A stretch of 64,000 nucleotides of DNA from Elymus sibiricus (Eukaryota > Streptophyta > Magnoliopsida > Poales > Poaceae): the NCBI GenBank assembly GCA_039707655.1, contig CM077676.1:160001062-160065061 (forward strand). Direction: 5' to 3'. The position numbers and the translations under genes were made by a program. Positions 1-12,744 of this stretch are shown one piece after another (position 1 is the first letter of the stretch; the number at the start of each line of letters is the position of its first letter). The notes below the pieces were generated by a model that ran no database searches, was not told the origin of the DNA, and worked only from the letters and a program-made list of their open reading frames with translations.

Positions 1-2564
1 ACAATCTTTTCTGTTCTGTAGTTCAATTCCCCGCCAAACGTCACCGGCAATGTGATCTTTCCTTTGGGCTGGCTTCTTCCCAGGTTTACTCCTTGAAAAG
101 TGCCTGTCTTCTCGAGCTCCTCATCGGGAATCTGCAGCCTCTTAATTACCTCTGGAGAAATCAAGTTTAGTCCGGCCCCACCATCAACTAACATTTTCGT
201 GACCTGGAGGTTGCGAATTGTCGGCGAAACCAACAACGGCAAACACCCGACCGCAGTTGTGCGATCAGGGTGGTCCTCGGCATCGAAAATGATAGGCGTG
301 TGTGACCACTTGAGCGGCTTTTGAGAGACCATTGCCGATTCTGCCGCGTTGACCTCACGTGCCCACTGCTTAAGTTGGCGGTGAGAGGAGTGCAAAGATG
401 CTCCTCCGTCAACGCACATGGCCTCAGTTGCCTTCTGGAATTCGTGTTCACTCGACTCTCCGTCGTCCTCTTCTTCTTCACTTCCATCATCTTCCCCTTT
501 CTTCTCGCGGCCTCTAGCAGGCTTTTCTTTCTGTTGCTTGGCCTTGCCGCGGCGGCCTCCTCGACCACCACGGCCCTTTTTGCCGGATCCATCGGCACCG
601 TCTTGACCCTTCTCTTTGTCACACTTTTCATATTTAGCCTTCTGTTTCTCAACAAGGTGCTTGACTTGTCGGCACTCTTGGAGATCATGGCCTTTGGTGC
701 GGTGAATCTTGCAGTATGGCCCATCAGACTTGCCGGCCTTCTCGTTCGCCGCCGCCTCCTGGCAAGTGGCGCATACAGCTGCCTCCTTGCCAGAGTTCTC
801 AGTCTTGGCTTTCTTGGCGGACTCAGAGTTGCCGGAGCCTTCGACAGCCATGACAGTCTTGCTTTTGCGCTTCCTGTTGCGCTTTCGGCCCTTCTTCCTC
901 GGAGTGGCAGCATCATCATCCTCGGAATCTACCTCGACACCAGCGTCCTCCGCAGGAAGCCTTCTTCCTTCCTCAGCGCGCGCGCACTTATCCGCCAACG
1001 TATAGAGCTCGTTGACGGTTTTGGGTAGCTTGACGTTCATCTTCTCCCGCATCCTTTGATTGCGCACGTTCGTATGGAAGGCGGCAATCATGGCTGCGGG
1101 GTGTACATCTGGGATATTGCGGTGCACGCGGCAGAATCTCTGGATGTACTTGCGTAAAGTTTCTCCATCTCTTTGCGGGATCACTTGCAGGTCGCTGGGC
1201 TGTCCAGGGGCCTTGTGGCCTCCGGTAAAGGCACCAACAAACTCGTTGCAGAGATCTGACCACGAAGAAATGGAGTTCTCCGGCAAGTTCATCAGCCAAG
1301 ACCTCACGTTGGGTTTCAGTACCAACGGGAAGTAGTTGGCAAGGATTTTCTCATCTCTTCCCCCGGCAGCTTGTACGGCAATTGTGTAGATGCCCAGAAA
1401 CTCTGCCGGGTTCAGCTTGCCATCATACTTTTCTGGTACTTCTGGCTTGAAGGCTCGAACGGACGGCCATCGGACTTGCCGCAGCTCACGGGTGAAGGCA
1501 GGACATCCAACCTCGTAAGGTAGATACCCGCAAACCCCTGGCGCAGGCTCATCAACGATGGGGCCGTTGCGCGTGTCGGATTGATGGCGCGCCTCCCGAC
1601 GCCGTTCGATGGTGGTGCAGGCGTCTTCTGCCCGCCTGTCTCGCAGCACTTGCCGCTGATCTTGCCGCGCTCGCGGATCCGAAGAGGCCATCGACACCTC
1701 GTCGGGCTCGAAGGATCGTCGAGCTTGCTGCGGTTGTTGGCGTTGCTGCTACTGAGATTGTTGCCACTGGGGCGATTGCACCGTTAGCGCAGCACCGTCA
1801 ATGCGGCCACCAACTGGGGTTGCTGGTGCTATTTGCGGACACCGTGAGGTCTCCGCTTGCTGTGATTTGCTGGCCTCGGCAAACCCAATCAAGCTTTGGA
1901 TGGTGGCTCTCCACTCATCCATCTTCTTTGTCGCTGGAGGGAAGTTCAGCAGCATCTGGGCTCGCGCCATTGCTTCTGCCACCGTGGCTGGCATGGCCGG
2001 AAGCGAAGAGCGCGACGTCGCTCTACTCCTGGAGGAGCCAGCAGGAGCGCCATCGCGGTCTTGCCACTGCGGCACATGATCAGCAGCGGGTCGCTGTGGC
2101 GGAGGCGGTGCCTGAGGATCTGGGATTTGATCGACAGGAGTCTTGCCGTGAGGTTGCCGCTGCCCGGAGTTGTTGGCGCCGCTCGGAGTCGTACCACGCC
2201 CGTTGTGTGAGGGGCGCGGCGTCTGTCCCGAAGCTGCATCCTTGGACGCCGCCGTGGCGGGATCTTGGTTCGCGTCGGCCCGGGCGTTACCGCTCCGGTG
2301 GCCGCGTTCGTCGGCGCGGCGAGGAGGAGGAGGAAGACGTCCGTCTGCCCCGCTCGCACCGTCTCGGCTTCGTTCGCCAGAGGGTCGAGGAAGTCGACCG
2401 CCTCCAGCGTGCTCGTCTCCTGCGCCGACCACGGTGGGCATGGTGACCGCGCCGCCCACGCTGGTCGTGCCAACCGCGGCATCCGCACCGCCCGCATTGG
2501 CCACGCCGCCTGCGGATACGTGCGGAGGGGCCGTCATCGTGATGCCCTTCTTCTTGGGCGCCAT
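1..2564 (-). pseudogene. Element A gag-protease, one in-frame amber stop, open at left edge
   Basis: Gag forms the particle and the aspartic protease matures it. I start at the ATG at 2564-2562 (MAPKKKG), because the longer frame upstream begins only with TTG. The first ~270 codons are Ala/Gly/Pro/Ser-rich. A TAG at 1751-1749 lies in a Gln-rich run, and the same frame continues for more than 580 codons. It passes a gag core near 1450-1000 (KPEVPEKYDGKLNP), a Cys/His motif PYCKIHRTKGHDLQEC near 714-669, a Lys/Arg/Glu-rich tail, and a protease with KMLVDGGAGLNLIS near 195-150. It is still open at base 1. The TAG is most simply a CAG with C changed to T. Without that stop the visible part would be intact. 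Antisense frames here (such as 321-1028) are shadows. Confidence 0.85.
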
Positions 2565-2639
2565 CGACGACGAGGAGGACGATGACGAAGTTGATGAAGA
2601 TGATGCGCAATCCACTGATTCAGGTTCGTGCAAGCGAGC

Positions 2640-2657
2640 CCCCTACCTGGCGTGCCA
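2640..2657 (-). other. Element A primer-binding site
   Basis: Four bases inside the LTR, the minus strand reads TGGCACGCCAGGTAGGGG, a TGG-starting sequence of the type that pairs with the 3' end of a tRNA to prime minus-strand DNA synthesis. Its position fixes element A as minus-oriented. Confidence 0.7.
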
Positions 2658-2661
2658 AAGA

Positions 2662-3025
2662 TGTCGTGGGTATGACCATCTATGGGGCCATCCAGCCCCT
2701 TGTGGTTCGGAAGTGGGGATCGACGTGCACAAAGAGTAGAATCAATGGAAAACGCAAGGGATTTACCCAGATTCGGACCCCCTTTTTAAAACACCTGCAT
2801 GTCTCACGTAGCAGCTCTCCGCATCTTGCCGGGAGAAGCGCTCCTTGTACTTGTGCTCTCATACAACTAATACACCAAAAGCAGGAGTAGGGTTTTACGC
2901 TTCTTAGCAGCCCGAACCTGGGTAAATCCCTTGCGTTTTCCATTGATTCTGCTCTTTGTGCACGTCGATCCCCCTTCCGAACCACAAGGGGCTGGATGGC
3001 CCCATAGATGGTCGTACCCACGACA
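2662..3025 (-). repeat. Element A 5' LTR with long terminal inverted repeats
   Basis: This 364-bp LTR begins TGTCGTGGGTACG at 3025 and ends CCCACGACA at 2662 on the minus strand. Its two ends are inverted repeats of each other over about 110 bp: 2662-2773 is the reverse complement of 2916-3025 with only about three differences. The spacer of about 140 bp holds what is normally U3/R/U5 sequence. Most LTRs have only short inverted ends. The neighbouring primer site and gag support calling this an LTR and not an independent foldback element. Confidence 0.75.
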
Positions 3026-3352
3026 CCCCCGGGTCTACTTTATCATATATAAAAAACCTAAAAATACCTTGCTGCAATTTATTTACTTTTATTTTATTTA
3101 GTATTTTAGTTTATCTATCCATCACTATCAGAATTAATCCTTGCAAATAACCGCTAAGAGGATTGACAACCCTCTTATTTGCGTTGGGTGCAAGTGTTTG
3201 CTTTTGTGTGTGCAGGTGCGCTTAACGGGATTTTGCTTGGTTCTCTTACTGGATTGATAACCTTGGTACTTAACTGAGGGAAATACTTATCTCTACTATA
3301 CTGCATCATCCTCTCCTCTTCGGGAAAATACCAACGCAGTCTACAAGTAGCA
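3026..3352 (+). repeat. Element D 5' LTR, 3' end only
   Basis: This matches 53375-53701 with five substitutions and ends ACAAGTAGCA. Its left part lies beyond element A, outside the window. Confidence 0.9.
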
Positions 3353-3363
3353 GGAAGAATTTC

Positions 3364-3381
3364 TGGCACCGTTACCGGGGA
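3364..3381 (+). other. Element D primer-binding site
   Basis: TGGCACCGTTACCGGGGA lies 11 bases after the LTR. It resembles the tRNA-Asp-type site TGGCGCCGTTGCCGGGGA used by Athila-like elements, with two differences. Confidence 0.75.
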
Positions 3382-3582
3382 GACATCATCAAAATTACCA
3401 AGTACCTTCGCACAAACTATCATCCACTTGCATTTATGTGCATTTGCCTCTTGTTTTCATCTCTCCCACTTCTAATTTTTATTACAAAAACACACAAATA
3501 TTTTATTTGCTTGCTTGCTTGCTTTTATTGCCTTCATGTCAAACACACAAGAGCAGAAAATAAAACAAAAATTTAAGATACT

Positions 3583-4959
3583 ATGGATCACCTTAAAGTT
3601 TTCTACTTGGATCATCTTCGATCCATCTGTGCTCGTGCTGAAACCCCAACTAGTTTAATTTAGGGAAAATCATTAGATGAGCATGCTCATTTTGTGCGTC
3701 ACTGTTTGTCTCAAAAAGGGAGACTCTTATGGAATCAAATAAATTGTTTGCTATGTTATGCTTGGAATCTATGTGAAATTTATGATTTTACTTGTTGCTC
3801 TAAGAACCCTAAAAAACACCTTCCCTACCTATGTGAGTTTAATGATAATGAAATCTTATCTTCTTATGCCAAGGGTGTTTATAGTTACTATGATATCGAA
3901 CAAATTGAAGAATTTGTTGCTTTTAAGGGTGCACATGAAGTTGCTTCTTTGATTGAAAAGTATGTTATTACTCTCTACAAATCTGAAAATTTTGCCATAC
4001 TTAAATATTGCGATGAAAACTAAGCTTCCAATACCTATGTTAGTGAATTCATTGGGAGAATGTCTGCTGCTTTGGAAGAGAATAATGATATGCATGAATC
4101 CATAGATAATTGTGATTCCGTTGATTCGATTGAATTATCCCCTCTTGATGAATGTGATGCTTGCTATTCTTATGGCCATGATGCCAATATTAATGATGCT
4201 TATAGAGATGAACTTGCTATAGTTCCTTATGTTAAAAATAAAATTATTGCTATAGCACCCATACTTGATAGCTCCTTGAATGAAAAGCATGATTGCAATG
4301 ATGTTATTATAAATTCTATTAATGTCAATTGTGCTAATGATATGCAAAGCTACAAGCTTGGGGATGAAAATTTTCTTATGTGCACTACTTATTGCAATGA
4401 TCATGATTGGGGTGATGATGCTTCTTATGATCTTGAAAATTTATTTAAGCCTCATGATGAATATGTTATTGATAATAAAATTTGCAATACTATTAAAAGT
4501 GGGTTTGGAAGAGCGTCAACTTTAGGTAATAATGATCTCACTACTTTGGAGAGTGTTCAATCTTATGAAATTTTTGATAAAAGTGGGTTTGGAGAGGTCA
4601 TGACTTTAGTTGATGTTAATCCCACTATCTTGGAAGATTATAAAACTTTTATGCATGTGGATCATGAAGAGAATATTTTATATGATAGCTACATTGTTGA
4701 ATTTGACTATGATCCTACATGTAATTATTATGAGAGAGAAAAATATGGTTGTAGAAATTTTCATGTTACTCAATTTCCTTTCTTGAAGTTCAAATTGTTA
4801 ATGCTTCGTTCTTCTTCCTTGCATATGCTAGTTAGTTTTTGTCTTGATAATTTGTTTGCCTATAAAATCCCTATGCATAGGAAGTATGTTAGACTTAAAT
4901 ATGTTTCTTACATTCTATATGATGCTTTCTTTGTGCTTCAATTATTATCTTTTATGTGA
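3583..4959 (+). pseudogene. Element D gag-position gene, two in-frame stops
   Basis: From the ATG at 3583 (MDHLKVFYLDHL) a single frame of 459 codons runs to TGA at 4957-4959, broken only by TAG at 3661-3663 and TAA at 4021-4023. Both are one C-to-T change from Gln codons. The protein is very acidic and rich in Asn, Asp and Tyr. The N-terminal ~160 residues are a separate block. The C-terminal ~280 residues match the proteins of X (38036-38962) and Y (43987-44883), including NDMQSYKLGD, SGFG and a terminal block around MHRKYVRLK. No zinc knuckle or protease is visible. Position after the primer site suggests a gag-like role, but I recognise no characterised family. Confidence 0.7.
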
Positions 4960-7818
4960 GCATCATTAAAATCTCGAAGCCTATCTTAATGGCTATAAAG
5001 AAAGAGCTTGTTGGGAGACAACCCAATACCTTCTGTTCTTGTGTGTTTACACAATTATAGCCTCTGTTATTACTGTGTTTTTATCTTTTAATTAGTGTTT
5101 GTGCCAAGGAATGCCTTTGGGATGATGTTGATGATAGTATAATTGATGCTGTTTGGAAAACAGAAAGTTTTGCGTCCAGTGCTGGATTTTTGATTCTGTA
5201 CTAGTGCGTCAGAAAAATCTGAAATTTTTACACTCTATTGGTATATGAATTTTTTACGTTGTCCTAATTTTTCAGAATTTGTGAAGTTACATAAGTATAG
5301 CTTCTAAATAGATCTTTACAGACTGTTCTGTTTTAGACAGATTCTGTTTTTGTTGCATAGTTTGCTTATTTTGATGAATCTATGGATCGTATCGGGGGGG
5401 TATGAGTCATGGAGAAGTTGGAGTACAGTAGAATTATGCAAATATTAAATATGAATCAATTTACAACAGTACCTAAAGTTTAAGATTTGTTTGTTATACT
5501 AACGGATCTCACGAGGTTTCTGTTGAGTTTTGTGTGCTGAAGTTTTCAAGTTTTGGGTGAGACTACGATGGATAAAGGAATAAGAAGCGGCAAGAGCCTA
5601 AGCTTGGGGATGCCCAAGGTACCCCAAGGTAATATTCAAGGAAGACTCAAGCGTCTAAGCTTGGGGATGCCCCGGAAGGCATCCCCTCTTTCGTCTACAA
5701 TCTATCGGTAACTCACTTGGAGCTATATTTTTATTCATCACATGATATGTTTTTTACTTGGAGCGTCTTGTGATATAGTTTGTTTGCTTTTGTTTGCTTT
5801 TTAGTTTATCACAATCATCTTTTCTGAACACACCTTTTTGAGAGGGACACACATTATTCGTGATTTGTTAGAATACTCTATGTGCTTCACTTATATCTTT
5901 TGAGCTAGGCAGTTGCTCTAGTGCTTCACTTATATCTTTTAGAGCACGGCGGTGGTTATATTTTAAAGAAATAATTTCACTCTCAAGCTTCACTTATATA
6001 TTTTTGAGAGTATAATAAATAGCAATGGTAATATGCACGGGTTATGAATTTGGTCCTGATATGACAGGTATTCAAGAGGGATATAATAAAAACTTTCATG
6101 TAGATCACTGAATATGATAAGTTTGATTCCTTGCAATAGTTTTGCGATATTAAGATGGTAATATGTGGGCGGTGGTAGTAGATAATTGTGATTTAGTAAG
6201 AATATTGGTGTTAAGGTTTGTGATTCCCGAAGCATGCACGTATGATCTGTTGTTATGCTAAGAAGTTGGAGCATGATTTATTCTTGATTGTCTACCTTAT
6301 GAGTGGCGGTCGGGGACGAGCGATGGTCTTTTCCTACCAATCTATCCCCCTAGGGGCGTGTGTCGTACTACTTTGCTTTGAGGGATAATAAACTTTCGCA
6401 ATAAGTATGTGAGTTCTTTATGACTAATGTGAATCCATGGATTATACGCACTCTCACCTTTCCGCAATTTGCTAGCCTCTTCGGTACTGTGCATTGCCCT
6501 TTCTCACATCGAGAGTTGGTGCAAACTTCGGCGGTGCATCCAAACCCCGTGATATGATACGCTCTATTACACATAAGCCTCTTTATATCTTCCTCATAAC
6601 AGTCACCATACCTACCTATCATGGCATTTCCGTAGCCATTCCGAGATATATTGCCATGCAACTTCCACCATTCCATTTTTTATGACACACATAGTCATTG
6701 TCATATTGCTTTGCATGATCATATAGCTGACATAGTATTTGTGGCTCAGCCACCGTTCATCATTTTTATACTTGTTACGCTAGCATCATTGCACATCCTA
6801 GTACACTGCCAGAGGCATTCATATAGATTCATATTGTTCTAGTATCGAGTTGTAATATTGAGTTGTAAGTAAATAAAAGTGTGATGATCATCATTATTAG
6901 AGCATTGTCCCAGTGAGGAAAGAATGGTGGAGACTAATGAGTCCTCAAAAAAGTGGGGATGAGGTCCATGAGACTGTTCTAAAAAAAGAGGCCAAAAAGA
7001 GCCCACAAAAAAAATAAGAGAAAAAGAGAGAAGGGGCAATGTTACTATCGTTTTTCCACACTTGTGCTTCAGAGTAGCACCATGTTTTTCATATAGAGAG
7101 TATCCTATTTTGTCACTTTCATATACTAGTGGGAATTTTTCATTGTAAAACTTGGCTTGTATATTCCGATGATGGGCTTCCTCAAATGCCCGAGGTCTTC
7201 ATGAGCAAGCATGTTGGATGCACACCCACTTAGTTTTCATGATGAGCTTTCATACACTTATAGCTCTTAGTGCAACCGTTGAATGGCAATCCCTACTCCT
7301 CGAATTGACATCAATTGATGGGCATCTCCATAGCCCGTTGATTTGCCTCATCAATGTGAGACTATCTTCTTATTTTTGACTTCTCCTTATTAATCTCTAC
7401 CACCCTATTCTATTCCACCCATAGTGCTATATCCATGGCTTACGCTCATGTATTGCGTGGGGCATGAAAAAGCTAAAGCGCGTTAAAAAGTATGAATCAA
7501 TTGCTCGGCTTGTCATCGGGGTAGTGCATGATAAATATTTTGTGTTAAGAACATGGAGCATGATAGGATTATATGATTTTGTAGGGATAACGTTCTTTAG
7601 TATTTTTATTTTGAAAGACATGATTGTTTATTAGTATGCCTGAGTATTGATGTCTTTATATCAAACTATAGACTATTGTTTTGAGTCATTCGGATCTTAT
7701 TATTCATACCGTAAGAGAGATTACATGATGAAACATGATAGGTAGCATTCCACATCAAAAATTCTGTTTTTATCATTTACCTACACGAGGACGAGCAAGA
7801 ATTAAGCTTGAGGATGCT
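4960..7818 (+). other. Element D internal non-coding region
   Basis: There is no convincing coding frame over 2.9 kb. The 5' part (about 5040-5800) corresponds to the module found twice in X and twice in Y, ending in two hairpins near 5600-5690. At 6930-7030 there is an A/G-rich stretch. The region ends with the polypurine-like AAGCTTGAGGATGC directly before the 3' LTR. Confidence 0.7.
5599..5686 (+). other. Paired GGGGATGCC hairpins of element D
   Basis: Two inverted repeats occur about 60 bp apart, each preceded by AAGCTT. The second is perfect: GGGGATGCC (5663-5671) pairs with GGCATCCCC (5678-5686) around a six-base loop. The first (from 5607) is weaker because its right arm is mutated. 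The motif AAGCTTGGGGATGC is also the polypurine-tract sequence next to the 3' LTR in this group of elements. Confidence 0.7.
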
Positions 7819-8303
7819 TGATACGTCTCCAACGTATCTATAATTTTTGATTGTTCCATGCTATTATAGTATCAATCTTGGATGTTTTATATGCAATTAT
7901 ATGCCATTATATATCATTTTTTGGGACTAACCTATTAACCCAGTGCCCAGTGCCAGTTGCTGTTTTCTGCTTGTTTTTGTCTTTTCAGAAAATCATTATC
8001 AAAAAGAGTCCAAACGAGAAAAAAACTTTGGATTAATTTTTTCTGGACCAGAAGAGACCCACGAAGCTTCGGGAGAAGACCAGAAGAGCCACGAGGAGGC
8101 GACAAGCCTGGAGGGCGCGCCCAGGGGGGTAGGCGCGCCCCCCAGGTTTGTGGGCCCCTCGTAGCCCCTCCTGGCCTAAATCCAGCGCTATAAATTCCCA
8201 TATATTCCCAATATACCAGAGAGACAGAAGAGAAAACCTTTTCGCCGCCGCAAGCCTCTGTTCTTCCGCAATCCCATCTGGAGGCCTTTTCCGGTACTCT
8301 ACC
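7819..8303 (+). repeat. Element D 3' LTR, left part
   Basis: The LTR begins TGATACGTCTCCAACGTATC. It contains the GGGCGCGCC...GGCGCGCCC palindrome (8114-8140) shared by the Athila-like LTRs of this window. It is cut at 8303 by element G, and CTACC at 8299-8303 is the target duplication. Confidence 0.9.
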
Positions 8304-8875
8304 TGTCGTGGGTGCAAGCCTGACAGTAGTGTGTAGGGGTACGAAAGAGAGGGCAGAGCCTAGCTACGGCGCAGGTGTTACACTCGGATTTACGAGTTCA
8401 GGCCCCTCAGCGGTGGAGGTAATAGCCCTACGTCTCGGTGCTCTGGAGCTGTATTGCTTGAGTGTATAGGTTTACAAAGATGCGAACCCTTGGAATGGAG
8501 CAGGGGGGTGGCTTATATAGTCTCGCCAACCCTCCCATGCACGCCTGCCATTACCAGGGGTTAAGAGGGGTGTTAATGCGCCAGGTAACGGGTGCATTGA
8601 TTACAATTAATACGAGAGAACGTGGCTCCCGACCGTTGCACTCCGGGAGTCTCCTGGTCTTCTCTGGTCGAGTGACTTTCGGGTGCTCCGAGTGAAACAA
8701 GTCTGTCGAGTGAACTCTTGCCTCCCGAGTGGTTTGATGAACTCCGAGTGAATGTCAGTCTGCGGAACTCTTGGTTGCTGATCTGGCCCTAGGGCCCAGT
8801 GTAAGACGTGTGGTGTCCTAGGGTAGGGTCTATAGGTCAGGCCTATTACCCTATCCCTAGTACATGCCCTCGTCA
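8304..8875 (-). repeat. Element G 3' LTR
   Basis: This 572-bp LTR differs from the 5' LTR at four positions by direct comparison, with no indel. On the minus strand a TATA box (CTATATAAGC) lies at 8511-8520. The U3 side is packed with CGAGTG motifs (about five within 8668-8750). Confidence 0.95.
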
Positions 8876-8893
8876 TTAGCCCCCGAATCGGTC
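8876..8893 (-). other. Element G polypurine tract
   Basis: The minus strand reads TTCGGGGGCTAA immediately before the 3' LTR, the expected place for plus-strand DNA priming. Confidence 0.6.
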
Positions 8894-9510
8894 GAGGTTA
8901 GGCGGGTCGAGTCAAGGCGAATCCCTAGGCGAGTTGAGCGCTACGGAGGCGCTCAAGAACCCTTACTGGTTGTTTAGACGCCCTTGTCTTCGTGCGGCAC
9001 CTTGACGGATTCTGGACCATATGACGTCCGAGTGAAACGAGTAGTCTCCATTCGAATGGGTAACTTCCATCCGAGTGGTAGTTCCCATCCGAGTGGAATG
9101 AGTAGTCTTCATACGAGTGGCAGAGCAGATCCGCGTGTTTATGGAATGTCTTCAAAGGCGAGTCGTTGGATCGCTGGAATCCGGATTTTGCGGGATTTGA
9201 AATCAGTGACGAGCGCGCGTGAACGGTTGCGGCGCGGTGAGTGGGGAAAGTGGGGCATGACGCCTCGATTTTCGCCCCACTTCTCGCCACGTACAGCTGC
9301 AACTCCGCCAGCGAGATTCGAGGAGATTTGCGGGCCCGGGACACGCGGAAGAGGATTGGGGAGCGGAACGAGCGATGCCATAAGAGGCCGTGGCGCGGAG
9401 AGGGATAGAGGACAGATCCCCTTTTCCCTTACTCTCTCAGCCCGCTCGATCCACCCTCCAGCAATCCACTCCGCTCGAATCCCCTTTGGTCGTTGGAGAG
9501 CTCGGCAGCG
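8894..9510 (+). other. Element G region upstream of the antisense gene
   Basis: No coding frame is supported. It lies between the 3' LTR and the antisense start, so it is 3' UTR for G and promoter/5' UTR for the antisense gene. It has many CGAGTG motifs (9027-9120), a GC-rich stretch and a pyrimidine-rich leader (9418-9490) before GCAGCGATGG at the start codon. Confidence 0.55.
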
Positions 9511-12500
9511 ATGGCGAAGGACAAGACGGCGAAGCTCGAGAAGGCGAAGAAGGCGGCGAAGGGGAGGAAGGCATCGAGCTCCCGAGCCGTGCTCCCGCCC
9601 GGGTGGATCCAGGGTGACTGGCTTCCGCCGACCACCACGGACGACGACATCAATGGGCTCGTCGTGGACGGGCTGATCCGCGACGGAACGTGGAGGCTAC
9701 CGGAAGAAGGGGAGACCGAGCCTGCACCGCGCGTCGGGGAGCGAGTGCTCCTCACTACACACATGGAGCGAGGTTTCACCATGCCACCCCACCCTTTTTT
9801 CCGCAGATTTCTGAACTTCTTCGGTGCTCAGCTCCACCACCTGCCTCCAAATGCTATAATGTATCTTGCTGCATTCGTCTCTTTGTGTGAGAATTTCCTG
9901 GGTTGTCCACCGCACTGGGGTTTGTTCAAACACATTTTCACGTGTCGATCTCAGTCGGTTAAGAAGGTTGACCCCGATGGAGAGAGGACCCACATGATTC
10001 ATATGTGCGGGGGTTTAGGTATTCAGATGAGGGGAAAAAGTGCATTCCCATCCATGTCTTTTCCCGACTCGGTGAGGGGTTGGCAGTCGACCTGGTTCTA
10101 CTGCAACGACCTGCCATGCTCGGGCTCGTCGACTGGCCTTCCTCCTTACACGACTGAGAGAGTTCAGTCTCCTCCCTCGCTGACGGTTGATAAAAAGGAG
10201 AAGACGGATGTAGGGATCTTGATGACCGCCGTGGTTAGCCTGATTCGGGGTGGATTGACCGGCCTGGACCTTCTGGAGGTCTTTCTCAGTCGGAGGGTCC
10301 AGCCGCTGGAGGAGCGGGCTCACCCCATGTGGCTCTATACTGGTTCCAATGATCCAACCCGAGTGCATCCGGAAGACGTTGAGGAGAAAACGGTGGAACA
10401 GTGGATCAAGTGCATCACTGGCGCACGTGAATCCGCGAGGGTCAAGACGGATCCCGCCCTACGACGTCAACAACCAACCATTGGAGGTGAGGCATGAATT
10501 TCCGAGTGAATTACCGATGCACAAATTATCCGAGTGAACTGATCGATCTGAGTGAACTGACTGAACTGTCTGTTTTTAATCTTCATGTCTTGCAGGAGTT
10601 CCGGAACATGTTATCGCCTGTGCCGAATGGGGAATGGCCTGCCGGAGGCGTGGAGAGCGAACATGGCAGCACCGGGGACAGCTACGCAGAGGACAGCGAG
10701 GAAGGAAGTGAGGACTCAGAAGGGAGTGACGAGCCCGAGTCTTCTCTGTCTCCGGAGCTGCGCTCTGAGCCCCGCTCCAAACGAGTTCATGATCCGAGTG
10801 TTGGCGCGGAGAAGGAGGCGGTTCCGAGTGCTAAGGCTCCGAAGCACACTCGGACGGCGTCGCCTGCGCCGACTGAGAAGGCCGCCAAGCAGCCCAAGGT
10901 CGCCTCCCCCAAGCCTCGGAAGGCTCTGCCTCGGATCAAGGTCACTGTGCCTGTCGCCTCAACATGAGTATCCTTCTCAGCTTTTCTTTTCTGTCTTTGT
11001 CAACTTTCGTGATTCTTCTGACCGAGTGCATCTTATGAACCAGTGCTGCAACCTCGACGACGTTTCCCATGCAGACTGACAGGGACCGCGCCGAGGCCGA
11101 GTCGGCAGACACGGCCACTTCTCGAAAAGGTAACCATGACTTCATTTTTGCTTCGTCCTGTCATCTGACTGAAATGCCTTCATCCGATTGAATCGTGCAT
11201 TGTGACTGATTGCGTCGAGTGAACGTAGTGCTTGCAGAAATCATCCACGTCGGAGATGATGACGAAGAGCCGCCGCGGAGGGACACTGAGAAGGAGACCC
11301 CGGTTCCGACTGCTCCTCAGGCCACCACACGGAAGACGCCGCCGCACGAAGCGCCTCGAGCTACACCTGCACCTGCCTTGACCGTGCCGCTGGGGCAGGG
11401 TTCTTCTCAGGCTAGGGTTGGTCCTGCCGCGGCTCCGTCGACTGCTCTGGCTTCGGTTCTGACTCCTCCCGTCAACATCTTCAATCTGTACAAGGTGCCG
11501 GAGGACCAAACTGGGGCCATCAAGGAGGCGATGATCCAGGCGGAACTGATGACCCAACGGCTCAGGGAGATGTGCGCGGCTGGGAAGCTGGCATATGATG
11601 TTGGAAATATGCCCTAGAGGCAATAATAAATTGGTTATTATTATATTTCCTTGTTCATGATAATCGTTTATTATCCATGCTATAATTGTATTGATTGGAA
11701 ACTCAAATACATGTGTGGGTACATAGACAACACTGCGTCCCTAGTAAGCCTCTAGTTGACTAGCTCGTTGATCAAAGATGGTTAAGGTTTCCTAGCCATT
11801 GACATGAGATGTCATTTGATGATGGGATCACATCATTAGGAGAATGATGTGATGGACAAGACCCAAACTGTAAACGTAGCATTTGATCGTGTCAGTTTAT
11901 TGCTATTGTTTTCTGCATGTCAAGTATCTGTTCCTTTGACCATGAGATCATGCAACTCACTGACACCAGAGGAATACCTTGTGTGTATCAAACGTCGCAA
12001 CGTAACTGGGTGACTATAAAGGTGCTCTACAGGTATCTCCGAGGGTGTCTGTTGGGTTGGCATGGATCAAGACTGGGATTTGTTACTCCGTGTGACGGAG
12101 AGGTATCTCAGGGCCCACTCGGTAATACAACATCACAATGAGCCTTGCAAGCAATGTGACTAAAGTGTTAGCCACGAGATCTTGTATTACGGAACGAGTA
12201 AAGAGACTTGCCGGTAACGAGATTGAACTAGGTATAGTGATACCGACGATCGAATCTCGGGCAAGTAACATACCGAAGAACAAAGGGAACAGCATGCGGG
12301 ATTAACTGAATCCTTGACATAGAGGTTCGACCGATAAAGATCTTCGTAGAATATGTAGGAGCCAATATGGGCATCCAGGTCCCGCTATTGGTTATTGGCC
12401 GTAGAGGTGTCTCGGTCATGTCTACATAGTTCTCGAACCCGCAGGGTCTACACACTTAACGTTTGGTGACGATTAGTATAATTGAGTTATTATGTTGGTG

Positions 12501-12744
12501 ACCGAAAGTTGTTCGGAGTCCCGGATAAGATCCCGGACATGACGAGTATCTCCGGAATAGTCCGGAGGTAAAGATTGATATATGTGATAATAGTGTTTTG
12601 ATCTCCGGAAGGGTTCCGGAGTTCACCGGAAGGGGTTCCGGATGTTTACCGAAGTGTTCGGGTGCAGCAACACTTTATATGGGCCAAAGGGATAAAGCCC
12701 ACGAGGTATTGGAAAGTGCAAAAAGTAGTTTTGCTGCCGCGTAA

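Larger units (their letters stand above)
1..3025 (-). mobile_element. Element A: Ty3/gypsy LTR retrotransposon, 5' part only
   Basis: The element reads on the minus strand. Its 5' LTR (2662-3025) is followed by a primer-binding site and then one reading frame for gag and protease that runs off the left edge. RT, integrase and the 3' LTR lie outside the window. The LTR begins TG and ends CA. A sits at position 3026 inside the 5' LTR of element D: the D sequence starting CCCCCGGGTCTAC directly after A is the same as at 53375 in D's other LTR. The target duplication may be CCCCC, but the second copy is out of view. The gag style (acidic and Lys-rich tail, then a VDGGAGLNL protease) suggests a Tat-like gypsy lineage; that assignment is inference. 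Confidence 0.88.

Noticed and set aside
321..1028. A 235-codon open frame on the plus strand rich in Leu and Ser
   Set aside because: It is the antisense shadow of A's gag; the minus-strand frame carries the Cys/His motif and protease.
1749..2633. Start of A's gag at 2633
   Set aside because: That codon is TTG; the first ATG in frame is at 2564.
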